Shown one piece after another: positions 1 through 8,235 of a DNA stretch of 64,000 nucleotides. The notes under the pieces are model-generated. The model was not told the DNA's origin. It ran no database searches and was given only the letters and a program-made list of their open reading frames with translations. Made by a program: the position numbers and the translations under genes. Source of the stretch: Pseudomonas sp. MAG733B (GTDB lineage: Bacteria > Pseudomonadota > Gammaproteobacteria > Pseudomonadales > Pseudomonadaceae); the NCBI RefSeq assembly GCF_036884845.1, contig NZ_CP145732.1, positions 6,138,001-6,202,000 of the forward strand, read 5' to 3'. How positions within the stretch are numbered: position 1 is the stretch's first letter; each line of letters begins with the position of its first letter.

Positions 1-411
1 GCCGGGAATGTGGCTGGGAATGTTTTGCCCATTGAGGCGCCGAGCCTCTTCGGCGAACCACGGAATGAAACTGGCTGCGTAGGCAATTTCGCCACGGGAC
101 TCGGCCAGGGACTTGCCCTGCTCCAGACTGAGAATCCGCGCCAGGTCTTCCTGATGATCAAGAATCAAAGCTGCCCAGCGCCGCAAAATCGCCCCGCGCG
201 CCTCCAGGCTTTGTTCGCGCCAATCGGCGAACGCGCGGTGCGCGGCATCGATGGCAGCGACGATTTGCGGCTGATCGAGCATTGGCACATGACCGATCAG
301 TTTTTGATCCGCGGGGTTATGCACCGCGATGCTGTGGCCGCTGTCGCTGTGTACCCAATAGCCGTCGACGTAGCAAAGGGCCTTGAACAGCAGTGGATGT
401 TTGTAAGTCAT
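1..411 (-). CDS. NAD(P)-dependent aldehyde dehydrogenase, N-terminal part (DoeC/GabD-like)
   Basis: The first 137 codons are present and the gene runs off the left edge. The start is the ATG whose complement is at 409-411. The product resembles succinate-semialdehyde dehydrogenases: an early NP-A-D segment (about residues 32-35), an AFADWR-type helix and the EQGKSLAESRGE stretch typical of the family N-terminus. The catalytic Cys/Glu region is outside the window. It lies last in a leftward ectoine-degradation gene row, so the natural inference is DoeC, which oxidises aspartate-semialdehyde to aspartate after diaminobutyrate transamination. A general GabD-type enzyme cannot be excluded from the fragment. 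Confidence 0.8.
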   Translation of the reverse strand, partial: MTYKHPLLFKALCYVDGYWVHSDSGHSIAVHNPADQKLIGHVPMLDQPQIVAAIDAAHRAFADWREQSLEARGAILRRWAALILDHQEDLARILSLEQGKSLAESRGEIAYAASFIPWFAEEARRLNGQNIPSHIPG

Positions 412-550
412 GGCGTTCACTCCAACCGTGTGCGTGGAACCATGCTAGGGCAGCGAAGCCGTGGGGATTTGGCGTTTGGAGGGGGTGCGGCAGGTGGTTT
501 TTTCTGATTGGGCGGGGTCAATCGTGGATTTTTGCGATTGAAGCAAAACC

Positions 551-643
551 CCTGTGGGAGCTAGCCTGCTAGCGATGGCGCCCTTTCAGTCACATCAATG
601 TTGGATGTGCCGACGTCATCGCTAGCAGGCTAGCTCCCACAGG
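551..643. repeat. REP-type inverted pair, class 4
   Basis: A long imperfect palindrome whose arms read CCTGTGGGAGCTAGCCTGC and its complement, separated by about 35 bases. It differs from the common class in this window by a TAGCCTGCTAGCGATG core in place of the GCTTGCTCGCGAA core. It is intergenic, between the aldehyde dehydrogenase and doeX. Confidence 0.85.
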
Positions 644-657
644 GATTTTCGGTGATT

Positions 658-1137
658 TCAGGAATCTTGAGAAAGTTCGGCCGGCAAGGCGCCGCCGATC
701 TTGATGGTTTTGGTGACGATGTAGGTGAAGTAGCGTTCGATACCCAGGTCGTCGAGCAGCAACTGATCGATGAAGCGCTGGTAATGATCGATGTCCGGCG
801 CCTGGATCATCGCCATGTAATCGACGCCGCCGCCGGTGGCGTAACAGAACGCGACTTCGGGGGCTTCGCTCATGCGTTGCTCGAATCGCCGCATGTCTGG
901 CGCGGTATGGCGGGCCAAGGTGATTTCCACCAGCACCTGCTGACTTTTGAACACCGCGTTCCAGTCGATTTGCGCACGGTAGCCCTTGATCAGGCCGAGG
1001 GCCTCAAGTTTGCGCACCCGTTCCCAGGCCGGGGTTACCGAAAGATTGATCGCCTCGGCCAGGCTCGACTTGGTGATACGCCCGTCGTCAGCGAGGATTC
1101 GCAGGATTTTCAGGTCATAGCGATCGAGTTTGTGCAT
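658..1137 (-). CDS. doeX: Lrp/AsnC-family transcriptional regulator (DoeX)
   Basis: 159 residues, the usual Lrp/AsnC length. The N-terminal winged helix-turn-helix is clear (residues about 4-60, LDRYDLKILRILADDGR then a recognition helix ending in AWERVRKLE), followed by the alpha/beta effector-binding RAM domain. The start chosen is the ATG at 1135-1137. A longer reading frame extends to 1260, but those extra codons are translated from the adjacent REP palindrome and are not protein. It sits between doeB and the doeC-like gene. DoeX is the Lrp-type regulator linked to ectoine-derived diaminobutyrates, so it probably responds to an ectoine breakdown product; that is inferred from context. Confidence 0.85.
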   Translation of the reverse strand: MHKLDRYDLKILRILADDGRITKSSLAEAINLSVTPAWERVRKLEALGLIKGYRAQIDWNAVFKSQQVLVEITLARHTAPDMRRFEQRMSEAPEVAFCYATGGGVDYMAMIQAPDIDHYQRFIDQLLLDDLGIERYFTYIVTKTIKIGGALPAELSQDS

Positions 1138-1169
1138 GGGCCGGGAATCTCCTGAATGGAATGGGGAAC

Positions 1170-1263
1170 CCTGTGGGAGCGGGCTTGCTCGCGAAGAGGG
1201 CGTGTCAGACACCATCAATGTTGACTGACACGCCCTCTTCGCGAGCAAGCCCGCTCCCACAGG
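1170..1263. repeat. REP-type inverted pair, class 1
   Basis: Two copies of the CTGTGGGAGCGGGCTTGCTCGCGAAG unit in inverted orientation with a short spacer. This is the commonest repeat class in the window. It creates a spurious in-frame extension of doeX beginning with translated repeat (MGAGLLAK). Confidence 0.9.
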
Positions 1264-1270
1264 ATAGGGT

Positions 1271-2272
1271 TTAGGTCAATACATCCGCGATCACCGCAAT
1301 GGTATCGCCACACCCCACCAGCCCAGGAAAGTGTCGCGCCGCCAGCAAACCGCTGCGCGCCGCGCGATATTCCACCGGGGCCACGCCGCTGCGGGTGGCG
1401 TCGTAGACGCGGGCGATTACTTCGCCCTTGTTCACGTTATCGCCCAGGTCACGGCACATTTCCAGCAGGCCGTCGTGCTCGCTGGCAATGAAGCAATCGC
1501 CGTCGGGCATGTCGAGCATGATCGACGGCGCCGTCTGCACTTCGCCCTCAATAATCCCGGCATGCACCAACAGATTGCGCACCCCGCGCTCGGCAATCGC
1601 CACGCTGCGCGCCGTGGACGAACCACCGCCGCCCAACTCGGTCGTGACGAAGACTTTGCCCTGGGACTCGGCGGCGGTGTCGTACATCGCCCCGGCATCG
1701 AGCTCCAGCATTCGCATGCTGTATGGCGCATTGAACGCACGCATGCCGGCCTCGCATTGCGCCTGTTGCTGTTTGTCCGGCAGCACATGACACGCGGCGA
1801 ACGGCAGGAAATCCAGGGTGCGCCCACCGGAGTGGATGTCCAGCACGATGTCGGCCAAGGGCAACAAGGTTCGAGTGAAATAGTCGGCGATCTTCTCAGT
1901 CACCGTGCCGTCCGGCTTGCCGGGAAAGCTGCGGTTGAGGTTGCCCTTGTCGATCGGCGACGTGCGCCGCCCGGCATGGAACGCCGGGGTGTTCATGAAC
2001 GGTACGATGATCACTCGCCCGCTCACGTCCTCGGCCGTCAGGCTTTGCGCCAGTTTGCTCAACGCCACCGGGCCTTCGTATTCGTCACCGTGGTTACCGC
2101 CGGTGAGCAGCGCGGTCGGTCCCTGACCGCGCTGGATCACCGTGATCGGGATCATCACCGCGCCCCAGGCGGAATCGTCCCGGGAATACGGCAGCTTGAG
2201 AAAACCGTGCTGCACGCCTTCGCGGGTGAAATCCACGGTGGCGCTGATCGGGTTGTCTGGCAGTTCACTCAT
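1271..2272 (-). CDS. doeB: N-acetyl-diaminobutyrate deacetylase (DoeB/EutE)
   Basis: 333 residues of the succinylglutamate desuccinylase/aspartoacylase zinc-hydrolase family. The zinc site is visible as H61-x-x-E64 (GGNHGDEYEG) and H147 (LDIHSGG), and E212 (TTELGGGG) fits the catalytic glutamate. DoeB removes the acetyl group from N-alpha-acetyl-L-2,4-diaminobutyrate, the product of ectoine ring opening, giving diaminobutyrate and acetate. It starts 3 bases after the doeA stop, so the two are almost certainly translated from one message and act in sequence in the cytoplasm. Confidence 0.9.
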   Translation of the reverse strand: MSELPDNPISATVDFTREGVQHGFLKLPYSRDDSAWGAVMIPITVIQRGQGPTALLTGGNHGDEYEGPVALSKLAQSLTAEDVSGRVIIVPFMNTPAFHAGRRTSPIDKGNLNRSFPGKPDGTVTEKIADYFTRTLLPLADIVLDIHSGGRTLDFLPFAACHVLPDKQQQAQCEAGMRAFNAPYSMRMLELDAGAMYDTAAESQGKVFVTTELGGGGSSTARSVAIAERGVRNLLVHAGIIEGEVQTAPSIMLDMPDGDCFIASEHDGLLEMCRDLGDNVNKGEVIARVYDATRSGVAPVEYRAARSGLLAARHFPGLVGCGDTIAVIADVLT

Positions 2273-2275
2273 GGC

Positions 2276-3466
2276 TCAATCCTTCACGAACAATTGGCGC
2301 GGCACATTGCACAACGTCTCGACGCCGGTTTCGGTGATCAGAATGCTCTCGGTGATTTCCAGCCCCCAGTCATCCATCCACAGACCCGGCATGAAGTGGA
2401 ACGTCATGCCGGGTTGCAACACGCTGTTGTCGCCGGGACGCAGGCTCATGGTGCGTTCGCCCCAATCCGGCGGGTAGCTGATACCGATCGGGTAGCCGCA
2501 GCGGCTGTCCTTGTGGATGCCGAATTTTTCCAGCACTTTGAAAAAAGCCACGGCGATGTCGCCGGTGGTGTTGCCCGGTTTTGCGGCTTCAAGACCGGCG
2601 GCAATGCCTTCGACCACGGCTTTCTCGCCATCAAGGAAATGCTGCGGCGGTTTACCGAGGTAGATCGTGCGCGACAACGGACAGTGATAGCGCTTGTAGC
2701 AGCCGGCGATTTCAAAGAAGGTGCCCGCGCCCTTTTCGAACGGCGAATCGTCCCAGGTCAGGTGCGGGGCACTGGCGTCGGCACCGGTCGGCAACAGCGG
2801 CACGATGGCCGGATAATCGCCGCCATGACCATCGGCACCGAGAATGCCGCTGCTGTAGATCTCGGCCACCAATTCGTTTTTACGCATGCCCGGTTCGATC
2901 CGTTCGAGGATCCGCCCGTGCATCTTTTCGACGATGCGCGCGGCGATGCGCATGTAGGCGATTTCCTGCGGCGACTTGACCGCACGCTGCCAGTTCACCA
3001 GCCCGACCGCGTCGATCAGTTTGGCCTTCGGCAGGTTTTTTTGCAGCGACAGGTACGCGGCGGCGCTGAAGTAATAGTTATCCATCTCCACGCCGATGGT
3101 CAGCGCATCCCAGCCACGGGCGCTGATCACTTCCCGCGACAGGTAGTCCATGGGATGACGTTCCCGCGACTGCACATAAATGTCTGGGTAACCGACGATG
3201 TTCTCTTGCTGCATGAACACCGTGCGCTTGGCGCCGTTGGCGTCCTGGCCGCGACCGAACCACACCGGTTCGCCATCGAGGGCCAGCAGCACGCATTGAT
3301 GAACGTAGAACGACCAACCGTCATAACCGGTCAGCCAGGCCATATTCGATGGATCGGTGACCAACAACAGCTCGATGCCCTGCGCCTGCATGGCCACTCG
3401 CACCTTGGCCAGACGCTGGGCATATTCCTCCCGTTGGAACGGAAGATTGACGACTATCTGAGACAT
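2276..3466 (-). CDS. doeA: Ectoine hydrolase (DoeA/EutD), M24-family fold
   Basis: 396 residues with an N-terminal creatinase-type domain (about 1-150) and a C-terminal pitta-bread domain. The enzyme opens the ectoine ring to N-acetyl-diaminobutyrate. The M24 metal ligands look absent: the usual D-x-G and S-D-x-T-R-T positions read FEIAG and CPLSRT, and the GHGIG histidine is replaced (GYPIG). Loss of metal ligands also occurs in creatinase and suits a metal-independent C-N hydrolase. Start chosen at 3464-3466 (MSQIVV), 7 bases after an AGAGGG ribosome-binding site; an ATG two codons upstream is too close to that site. Confidence 0.9.
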   Translation of the reverse strand: MSQIVVNLPFQREEYAQRLAKVRVAMQAQGIELLLVTDPSNMAWLTGYDGWSFYVHQCVLLALDGEPVWFGRGQDANGAKRTVFMQQENIVGYPDIYVQSRERHPMDYLSREVISARGWDALTIGVEMDNYYFSAAAYLSLQKNLPKAKLIDAVGLVNWQRAVKSPQEIAYMRIAARIVEKMHGRILERIEPGMRKNELVAEIYSSGILGADGHGGDYPAIVPLLPTGADASAPHLTWDDSPFEKGAGTFFEIAGCYKRYHCPLSRTIYLGKPPQHFLDGEKAVVEGIAAGLEAAKPGNTTGDIAVAFFKVLEKFGIHKDSRCGYPIGISYPPDWGERTMSLRPGDNSVLQPGMTFHFMPGLWMDDWGLEITESILITETGVETLCNVPRQLFVKD

Positions 3467-3509
3467 GCACATGCCCTCTGATAAATGACGCACGGATGAA
3501 AAAAGCGGT

Positions 3510-4502
3510 TTAACTGCCGAACTGAAAGCCTTTGCCCGCCGAGCGCGCACGCTCGAAAGCCAGGTTGGCCATGGCCGTGTCCTGGGCGCCGGTGCCGGTG
3601 AGGTCGCACAAGGTAATTTGCGTTGAATCCGTGCGACCGGGCCGTTGGCCGGCCAGCACCTGACCCAGTTCTGCGAAACCCGATTCGTCGCTGACAACGC
3701 CTGCGGCGAGGGCGTGATGCAGTTCACCGAGGATGCGTGTCTGGCTCAAGCGATCCGCCACGTAGCGGTCGACCTGCGCCAGCGCACGGGGGGAAATTTC
3801 GTTCTTGTGCTCGGCGTCGGATCCCATGGCAGTGATGTGAAGACCAGGGTGCAAATGGCCCGCATCGATCAACGGTTCGCGGCTCGGGGTGCAGGTGATC
3901 GCGATGTCGACCTCGGCCATGGCCTCGTCGATGCTTGCGCACGGTTTGACTGACAGGCCGCTATCGCGAGCCAGTTCGACGCTGAAGGCCTGCGCCTTTG
4001 CAGAGTCCCGCGCCCAGACCCGCACGCTGTCGATCGGCCGCACCAGGCGCAGGGCTTGCAACTGCAACGCAGCCTGCTCGCCGGCACCGATCAACGCCAC
4101 GCTGCGGCTGTCTTCCCGCGATAGCGCCCGCGCCGCCACGGCACCGGCCGCGGCTGTACGCACGGCAGTCAGGTAACCGTTATCCAGCAACAAGGCATCC
4201 AGCAGACCGGTGCGAGCGGACAGCAACATCATCATGCCGTTGAGGCTCGGCAAACCGATTTTCGGGTTGTCGAAAAAACCCGGGCTGACCTTGATCGCAA
4301 AGCGTTCCAGGCCCGGCAAATAGGCGGTCTTCACGTCGACTTCGCCGTTATGTTCAGGGATGTCCAGGCGCAGGATTGGCGGCATGGCCACGGCAGCCGT
4401 CGCCAGCAGCACGAAGGCCTGCTCGACAGCTTCGATGCTCGGCAGATCCAGCGCCACGCAGGCACGCAGATCGGCTTCGCTCAGCAAGGTGATTTCACTC
4501 AT
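3510..4502 (-). CDS. eutC: EutC, ornithine cyclodeaminase/mu-crystallin family
   Basis: 330 residues. The OCD/mu-crystallin fold is shown by the substrate-side segment IKVSPGFFDNP and the NAD-binding motif VALIGAGEQA (about residues 135-144). EutC is a conserved companion of ectoine catabolic genes and takes part, with EutA and EutB, in converting 5-hydroxyectoine toward ectoine. The ATG at 4500-4502 lies 10 bases after a GGAG; a TTG one codon upstream is an alternative. The gene follows eutB after 36 bases and precedes doeA after 43, consistent with one operon. No eutA is seen in the window. Confidence 0.88.
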   Translation of the reverse strand: MSEITLLSEADLRACVALDLPSIEAVEQAFVLLATAAVAMPPILRLDIPEHNGEVDVKTAYLPGLERFAIKVSPGFFDNPKIGLPSLNGMMMLLSARTGLLDALLLDNGYLTAVRTAAAGAVAARALSREDSRSVALIGAGEQAALQLQALRLVRPIDSVRVWARDSAKAQAFSVELARDSGLSVKPCASIDEAMAEVDIAITCTPSREPLIDAGHLHPGLHITAMGSDAEHKNEISPRALAQVDRYVADRLSQTRILGELHHALAAGVVSDESGFAELGQVLAGQRPGRTDSTQITLCDLTGTGAQDTAMANLAFERARSAGKGFQFGS

Positions 4503-4538
4503 CAACGCGGCACTCCATTGAATCGTTATTGTTGGAAT

Positions 4539-5510
4539 TCAGGCATCGGCGCCGTTCAGCACGCGCAGGTGCTGATCGATATCGACGTTGCGTCCGCTGA
4601 CCACCACCACGACCGGCCCGCGCGGTTCGATCAAGCCTTCGAGCAACGCGGCAATGCCCACCGCCGCCGCGCCTTCCAGCACCAGGCATTCTTCGCGGTA
4701 GGCGTGGCGGATGGCATTGGCGATGGAGGCTTCGCTGAGCAGGTGCAGGTGATCGCAGGTGTCGCGGGTCATGGCAAAGGTGAAACGGTTGTCGAGGCCG
4801 ATGCCACCGCCGAGCGAGTCGGCGAGGGTCGGCAGCTCTTCGACTGCCACCGGACGCCCGGCCGCGAGGCTGGCGTGCATGGCCGCGCCGCGTTGCATGC
4901 TGATGCCGTGGGTGACGATCTGCGGGTTGGCACTTTTCAGCGCCAGTGCCACGCCGGCGAACAGCCCTCCGCCGGACAATGGAATCAGGACTTGAGAGAC
5001 GTCCGGTTGCTGCTCAAGGATTTCCAGCCCCAGCGTGCCCTGCCCGGCGATGATTGCCGGATGGTCGAACGGCGGCAGCAGTGTCGCGCTCTGCTCGTGG
5101 GCAATCCGCTCGGCCTCGCGCTGGGCGTCATCCTGGGACTCGCCGACGATGCGGACTTCGGCGCCGAGATCCCGAATGGCCTGGACCTTGTTTCCCGGCA
5201 CCAGATGCGACAGGCAAATCGTCGCCTTCACACCTTGCTGCGATGCGGCGAAAGCAAGCGCCCGCCCATGATTGCCGGTCGATGCGGCGACGACGCCACG
5301 CGCCTTTTGCTCGGCACTGAGCTGCGCCACGGCATTGCTCGCGCCACGCAACTTGAAGCTGCCGGTGATTTGTCGGGATTCGAGCTTGAGGTAAACCGGC
5401 ACGCCCACATGCCGCGACAGGCTGGGCGAATGCTCCATGGGCGTACACCGGACCAGCGCTGCGATGCGCTGGCGGGCGAGGTAAATATCGTTGAGCTGTA
5501 GCGCTGACAT
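4539..5510 (-). CDS. eutB: EutB, threonine dehydratase-like PLP enzyme
   Basis: 323 residues of fold-type II PLP enzymes. The Schiff-base lysine is K53 (TGSFKLRGA), the substrate loop reads ASTGNHGRA and the phosphate-binding glycine loop is SGGGLFAG. The length is that of short serine/threonine dehydratases without a regulatory ACT domain. In ectoine clusters this paralogue is EutB, proposed to act on hydroxyectoine or its derivatives. It is the first gene of the leftward catabolic row, with its own upstream gap of 106 bases carrying a copy of the candidate EnuR operator. Confidence 0.88.
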   Translation of the reverse strand: MSALQLNDIYLARQRIAALVRCTPMEHSPSLSRHVGVPVYLKLESRQITGSFKLRGASNAVAQLSAEQKARGVVAASTGNHGRALAFAASQQGVKATICLSHLVPGNKVQAIRDLGAEVRIVGESQDDAQREAERIAHEQSATLLPPFDHPAIIAGQGTLGLEILEQQPDVSQVLIPLSGGGLFAGVALALKSANPQIVTHGISMQRGAAMHASLAAGRPVAVEELPTLADSLGGGIGLDNRFTFAMTRDTCDHLHLLSEASIANAIRHAYREECLVLEGAAAVGIAALLEGLIEPRGPVVVVVSGRNVDIDQHLRVLNGADA

Positions 5511-5570
5511 GACCGCATCCCGAAGAGGTATTGGGCGCAGTCTAAGAGGGCTGGATTGTCGCGCTGAATG

Positions 5571-5586
5571 TACTAGGGCAATTTAG
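5571..5586 (-). promoter_or_regulatory. Candidate EnuR operator upstream of eutB
   Basis: On the minus strand this reads as an imperfect palindrome centred on CCTAGT, with left arm AATTGC and a TACATT tail. It matches the element at 7072-7088 at 13 of 15 positions (AATTGYCCTAGTRCA). It lies about 60 bases upstream of the eutB start. The assignment to EnuR is inferred from position and similarity only. Confidence 0.55.
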
Positions 5587-5616
5587 TCGAGAAAATTTTC
5601 GGCGTCCTTTTTTCAC

Positions 5617-7011
5617 TCAAAAGTCGTGGATTTGCGGGTACTGACCGAAGATTTCGCGCATGCCCATCAGCGCATCGCGCATTTCGTCGTCGCTGCATTC
5701 GGCGCCTACGCACACCCGCACCGCCCGTGGCCGGGGCGTGCCGCGCACGGTGAACGGGTCCGGTGATGTGACGGCAATATGCTTGTGGCGCAGCGCCCGT
5801 ACCAGGCTGTCGAGTTCCCAGTGCGGCGGAATTCCGATCCAGGCATTCAAGGCATGCGGGTGCTGGCCGAGCAGGTATTCGCCGAGGTATTCACTGACCA
5901 TCGCCTGACGCCCGCCCAATAATTTGCGCTGCAAACCCACTAACGTGTCGGCGCGCCCGTCGCGAATCCAGCGCGCGGCGATTTCCGAAACCATCGGCGT
6001 GGCCATCCAGCTGTTGACCCGCAAAATGCTTTCGGTGCGCAACGCCAGTCGCTTGGGCACTACCAGATAACCGATGCGCAAACCGGTGAGCACCGACTTG
6101 GTCATGCTGGTGCAATAGAACGACAGTTCCGGCAAGTAATGGCTGATCGGCGGCGCGCGACGCTCATCGAGCAGCGGTCCGTAGACGTCGTCCTCGATAA
6201 TGTGCACGCCGAAGCGCCGGGCAATTTCGGCTATTTCACGCCGGCGGTTGTCCGGCATCAGGCTGGTGGTCGGGTTGTTCAGGTTCGGTGTGCAGACCAG
6301 CGCAGTGATGCGTTCATTGCTGCACATGTCCTCGAAATGCTCCGGATCAATACCGTAGCGATCCATTTCCAGGCCTTTGAGGGTAAAGCCCAATACTTGG
6401 GAATTGCCGATCACGCCATGGTCGGTGATGCCTTCGCAGAGCACCACATCATCAGGCCCGGCCAGCGACGCCAGGGCCAGGAAAATCCCGTGGGCCGCGC
6501 CGTTGGTGATCAGGATGTCGTCGCGTTCGACCCGCAAGCCCTGACGCCCGATCCAGTGCATCGCTGCTTCACGGTGCGATTCGAAACCGGCGATGGGGCG
6601 AAACGCGTGAATCCACGGCTGATCTTCTTCGGTGCTGAGTTCGCGGCAGGTCTCGCGCCAGAACTGGTCGTGCTCGCGGGTGTGCATGATCCTCGTGATG
6701 GAGAAATCCACCAATGCGCGTTCGGGACTGTCGAGAATATAAGTGGCGACCCGATCGCTCATGCGCCGCGACACGAAACTGCCGCGCCCTACTTCGCAAC
6801 GCACCAGGCCCTGACGCTCCAGTTCCTTATAGGCATTGGTGACCGTTTGCACGCTGATTCCCACCGCATCGGCAACCTGTCGTTGCGGCGGCAGGCGCTG
6901 ATCGTTGACCAGCACGCCCTGCTCGATGTCGTCGGCAATCGCCTGCACCAGGATCTTGTATTTCGACTCGCCGCTGCGGGCGATTTCCAATGCTGCCTTC
7001 CACTTGTCCAT
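5617..7011 (-). CDS. enuR: MocR/GntR-type ectoine utilisation regulator EnuR
   Basis: 464 residues from the ATG at 7009-7011. An N-terminal GntR winged HTH (about residues 10-80, LPPQRQVADAVGISVQTV) is joined to an aminotransferase-fold I domain. The PLP lysine is in SMTKSVLTGLR (residue 305 with this start), matching the MocR family position. EnuR is a repressor that senses ectoine-derived diaminobutyrate compounds through PLP. It is transcribed away from ehuBCDA and toward eutB. A GTG 5 codons upstream (7026) is an alternative start; neither has a strong ribosome-binding site. Confidence 0.9.
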   Translation of the reverse strand: MDKWKAALEIARSGESKYKILVQAIADDIEQGVLVNDQRLPPQRQVADAVGISVQTVTNAYKELERQGLVRCEVGRGSFVSRRMSDRVATYILDSPERALVDFSITRIMHTREHDQFWRETCRELSTEEDQPWIHAFRPIAGFESHREAAMHWIGRQGLRVERDDILITNGAAHGIFLALASLAGPDDVVLCEGITDHGVIGNSQVLGFTLKGLEMDRYGIDPEHFEDMCSNERITALVCTPNLNNPTTSLMPDNRRREIAEIARRFGVHIIEDDVYGPLLDERRAPPISHYLPELSFYCTSMTKSVLTGLRIGYLVVPKRLALRTESILRVNSWMATPMVSEIAARWIRDGRADTLVGLQRKLLGGRQAMVSEYLGEYLLGQHPHALNAWIGIPPHWELDSLVRALRHKHIAVTSPDPFTVRGTPRPRAVRVCVGAECSDDEMRDALMGMREIFGQYPQIHDF

Positions 7012-7071
7012 CGGCGCCGAACCCACGTATTAGCCAGTGCCGACAGCATCCCGCGAGAAACCATGCAAAGC

Positions 7072-7088
7072 AATTGTCCTAGTGCAAT
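7072..7088 (+). promoter_or_regulatory. Candidate EnuR operator in the enuR-ehuB gap
   Basis: The element ATTGTCCTAGTGCAAT is a 16-base imperfect palindrome (12 of 16 positions symmetric, ATTG/CAAT ends around CTAG). Its near copy lies upstream of eutB. It sits about 60 bases from enuR and 215 from ehuB, so it could control both directions, including enuR autoregulation. Function is inferred. Confidence 0.55.
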
Positions 7089-7302
7089 GCAATGTGGCGC
7101 AGGGCTTTTGTATGCTCGGTCCAAGGTCGATGCACAGGCTGCTGAACCTGCCGCCAATAACAACCAATCGATCTGTACCGGAACTGTGCCCCAAAGCTTC
7201 GGCTCAACAGGACAACGGCTCTCGTACGCTTTGCTCTTGTCACACTGCCTCCTACCACAGAGCCGTCAACGACGGGTCCACAAGAAACAGGAGATTTTAT
7301 CG

Positions 7303-8160
7303 ATGAGCAATTCCCTTCCCCGCAGTTCCCATGTGTTGCGTCACCTGTTCGTGGCTTGTGCGATGTTCGGACTGGCCGCCAGCGCCCACGCCGCCACGAC
7401 GCTGGAAAACATTACGAAAAACAGCAGCATCCGCATCGGCTACGCCAACGAAACCCCGTTCGCCTTTACCGAGACCGATGGCCGGGTCACCGGTGAGTCG
7501 CCAGAGATTGCCAAAGTCATCTTCGCGAAAATGGGCATCAAGCAAGTCGATGGCGTGTTGACCGAGTGGGGCTCGCTGATTCCGGGCCTGCGCGCGGGGC
7601 GCTTCGACGTGATTGCCGCCGGCATGTACATCACGCCGGAACGCTGCAAACAGGTCATCTTCACCGATCCGCAATACCAGTTGCCCGACGCTCTCCTGAC
7701 CGCCAAAGGCAACCCGAAAAATTTGCACAGCTATGAAGACATCGCCAAAAACCCGGATGTGAAACTGGCGATCATGGCCGGCACGGTCAACCTGAAATAC
7801 GCACGGGATTCCGGCGTGAAGGATGCGCAAATCCTCCAGGTGCCGGACACCACCGCCCAGTTGCAAGCCGTGCGCGCCGGTCGCGCCGATGCCGCCGTGG
7901 GCACCCAACTGACCATGAAAGGCTTGGCCGCCAAGGGCGGTGAAAAGGTCGAAGCGGTCACCGAATTCAAGGATGACCCGTCGCATACCGGTTACGGCGC
8001 CCTCGCCTTCCGCCCGGAAGACAAGGACCTGCGTGACGCGGTCAACGCCGAACTGAAAAAGTGGTTGGGCTCTGAAGACCACCTCAAGACGGTCGCACCG
8101 TTCGGCTTCGATAAATCCAACGTGACCAGCAAAACGGCTGCCGAGCTCTGCGCTCAATAG
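7303..8160 (+). CDS. ehuB: Ectoine/hydroxyectoine ABC importer, periplasmic binding protein EhuB
   Basis: 285 residues with a Sec signal peptide (about 1-27, ending SAHA) and a family 3 solute-binding fold. Ligand-side segments NETPFAF and GMYITPERC resemble those that cage ectoine in EhuB. The reading frame stays open far upstream, but the ATG at 7303 has an AGGAG 9 bases before it and is followed by the signal peptide. It is first in the ehuBCDA order. It delivers ectoine and hydroxyectoine as nutrients to the EhuCD-EhuA channel in the inner membrane. Confidence 0.92.
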   Translation: MSNSLPRSSHVLRHLFVACAMFGLAASAHAATTLENITKNSSIRIGYANETPFAFTETDGRVTGESPEIAKVIFAKMGIKQVDGVLTEWGSLIPGLRAGRFDVIAAGMYITPERCKQVIFTDPQYQLPDALLTAKGNPKNLHSYEDIAKNPDVKLAIMAGTVNLKYARDSGVKDAQILQVPDTTAQLQAVRAGRADAAVGTQLTMKGLAAKGGEKVEAVTEFKDDPSHTGYGALAFRPEDKDLRDAVNAELKKWLGSEDHLKTVAPFGFDKSNVTSKTAAELCAQ

Positions 8161-8235
8161 TCGAGACAGGCATGGCGCATTGGCGCGATGCCTATCCCTG
8201 CTGACTCCGGATGTTGAACCACGCAGGTGTGAACA

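Noticed and set aside
1138..1260. A 41-codon N-terminal extension of doeX
   Set aside because: The codons are translated REP palindrome, and the next ATG gives the family length and N-terminus.
1331..3481. A 716-codon open frame on the plus strand antisense to doeB and doeA
   Set aside because: Translation is rich in His, Arg, Gln and Gly with no recognisable family, and it mirrors two well-supported minus-strand genes; a typical GC-rich shadow.
6139..7302. Upstream extension of the ehuB frame by nearly 390 codons
   Set aside because: It runs antisense through enuR; the ATG at 7303 has a ribosome-binding site and begins a signal peptide.
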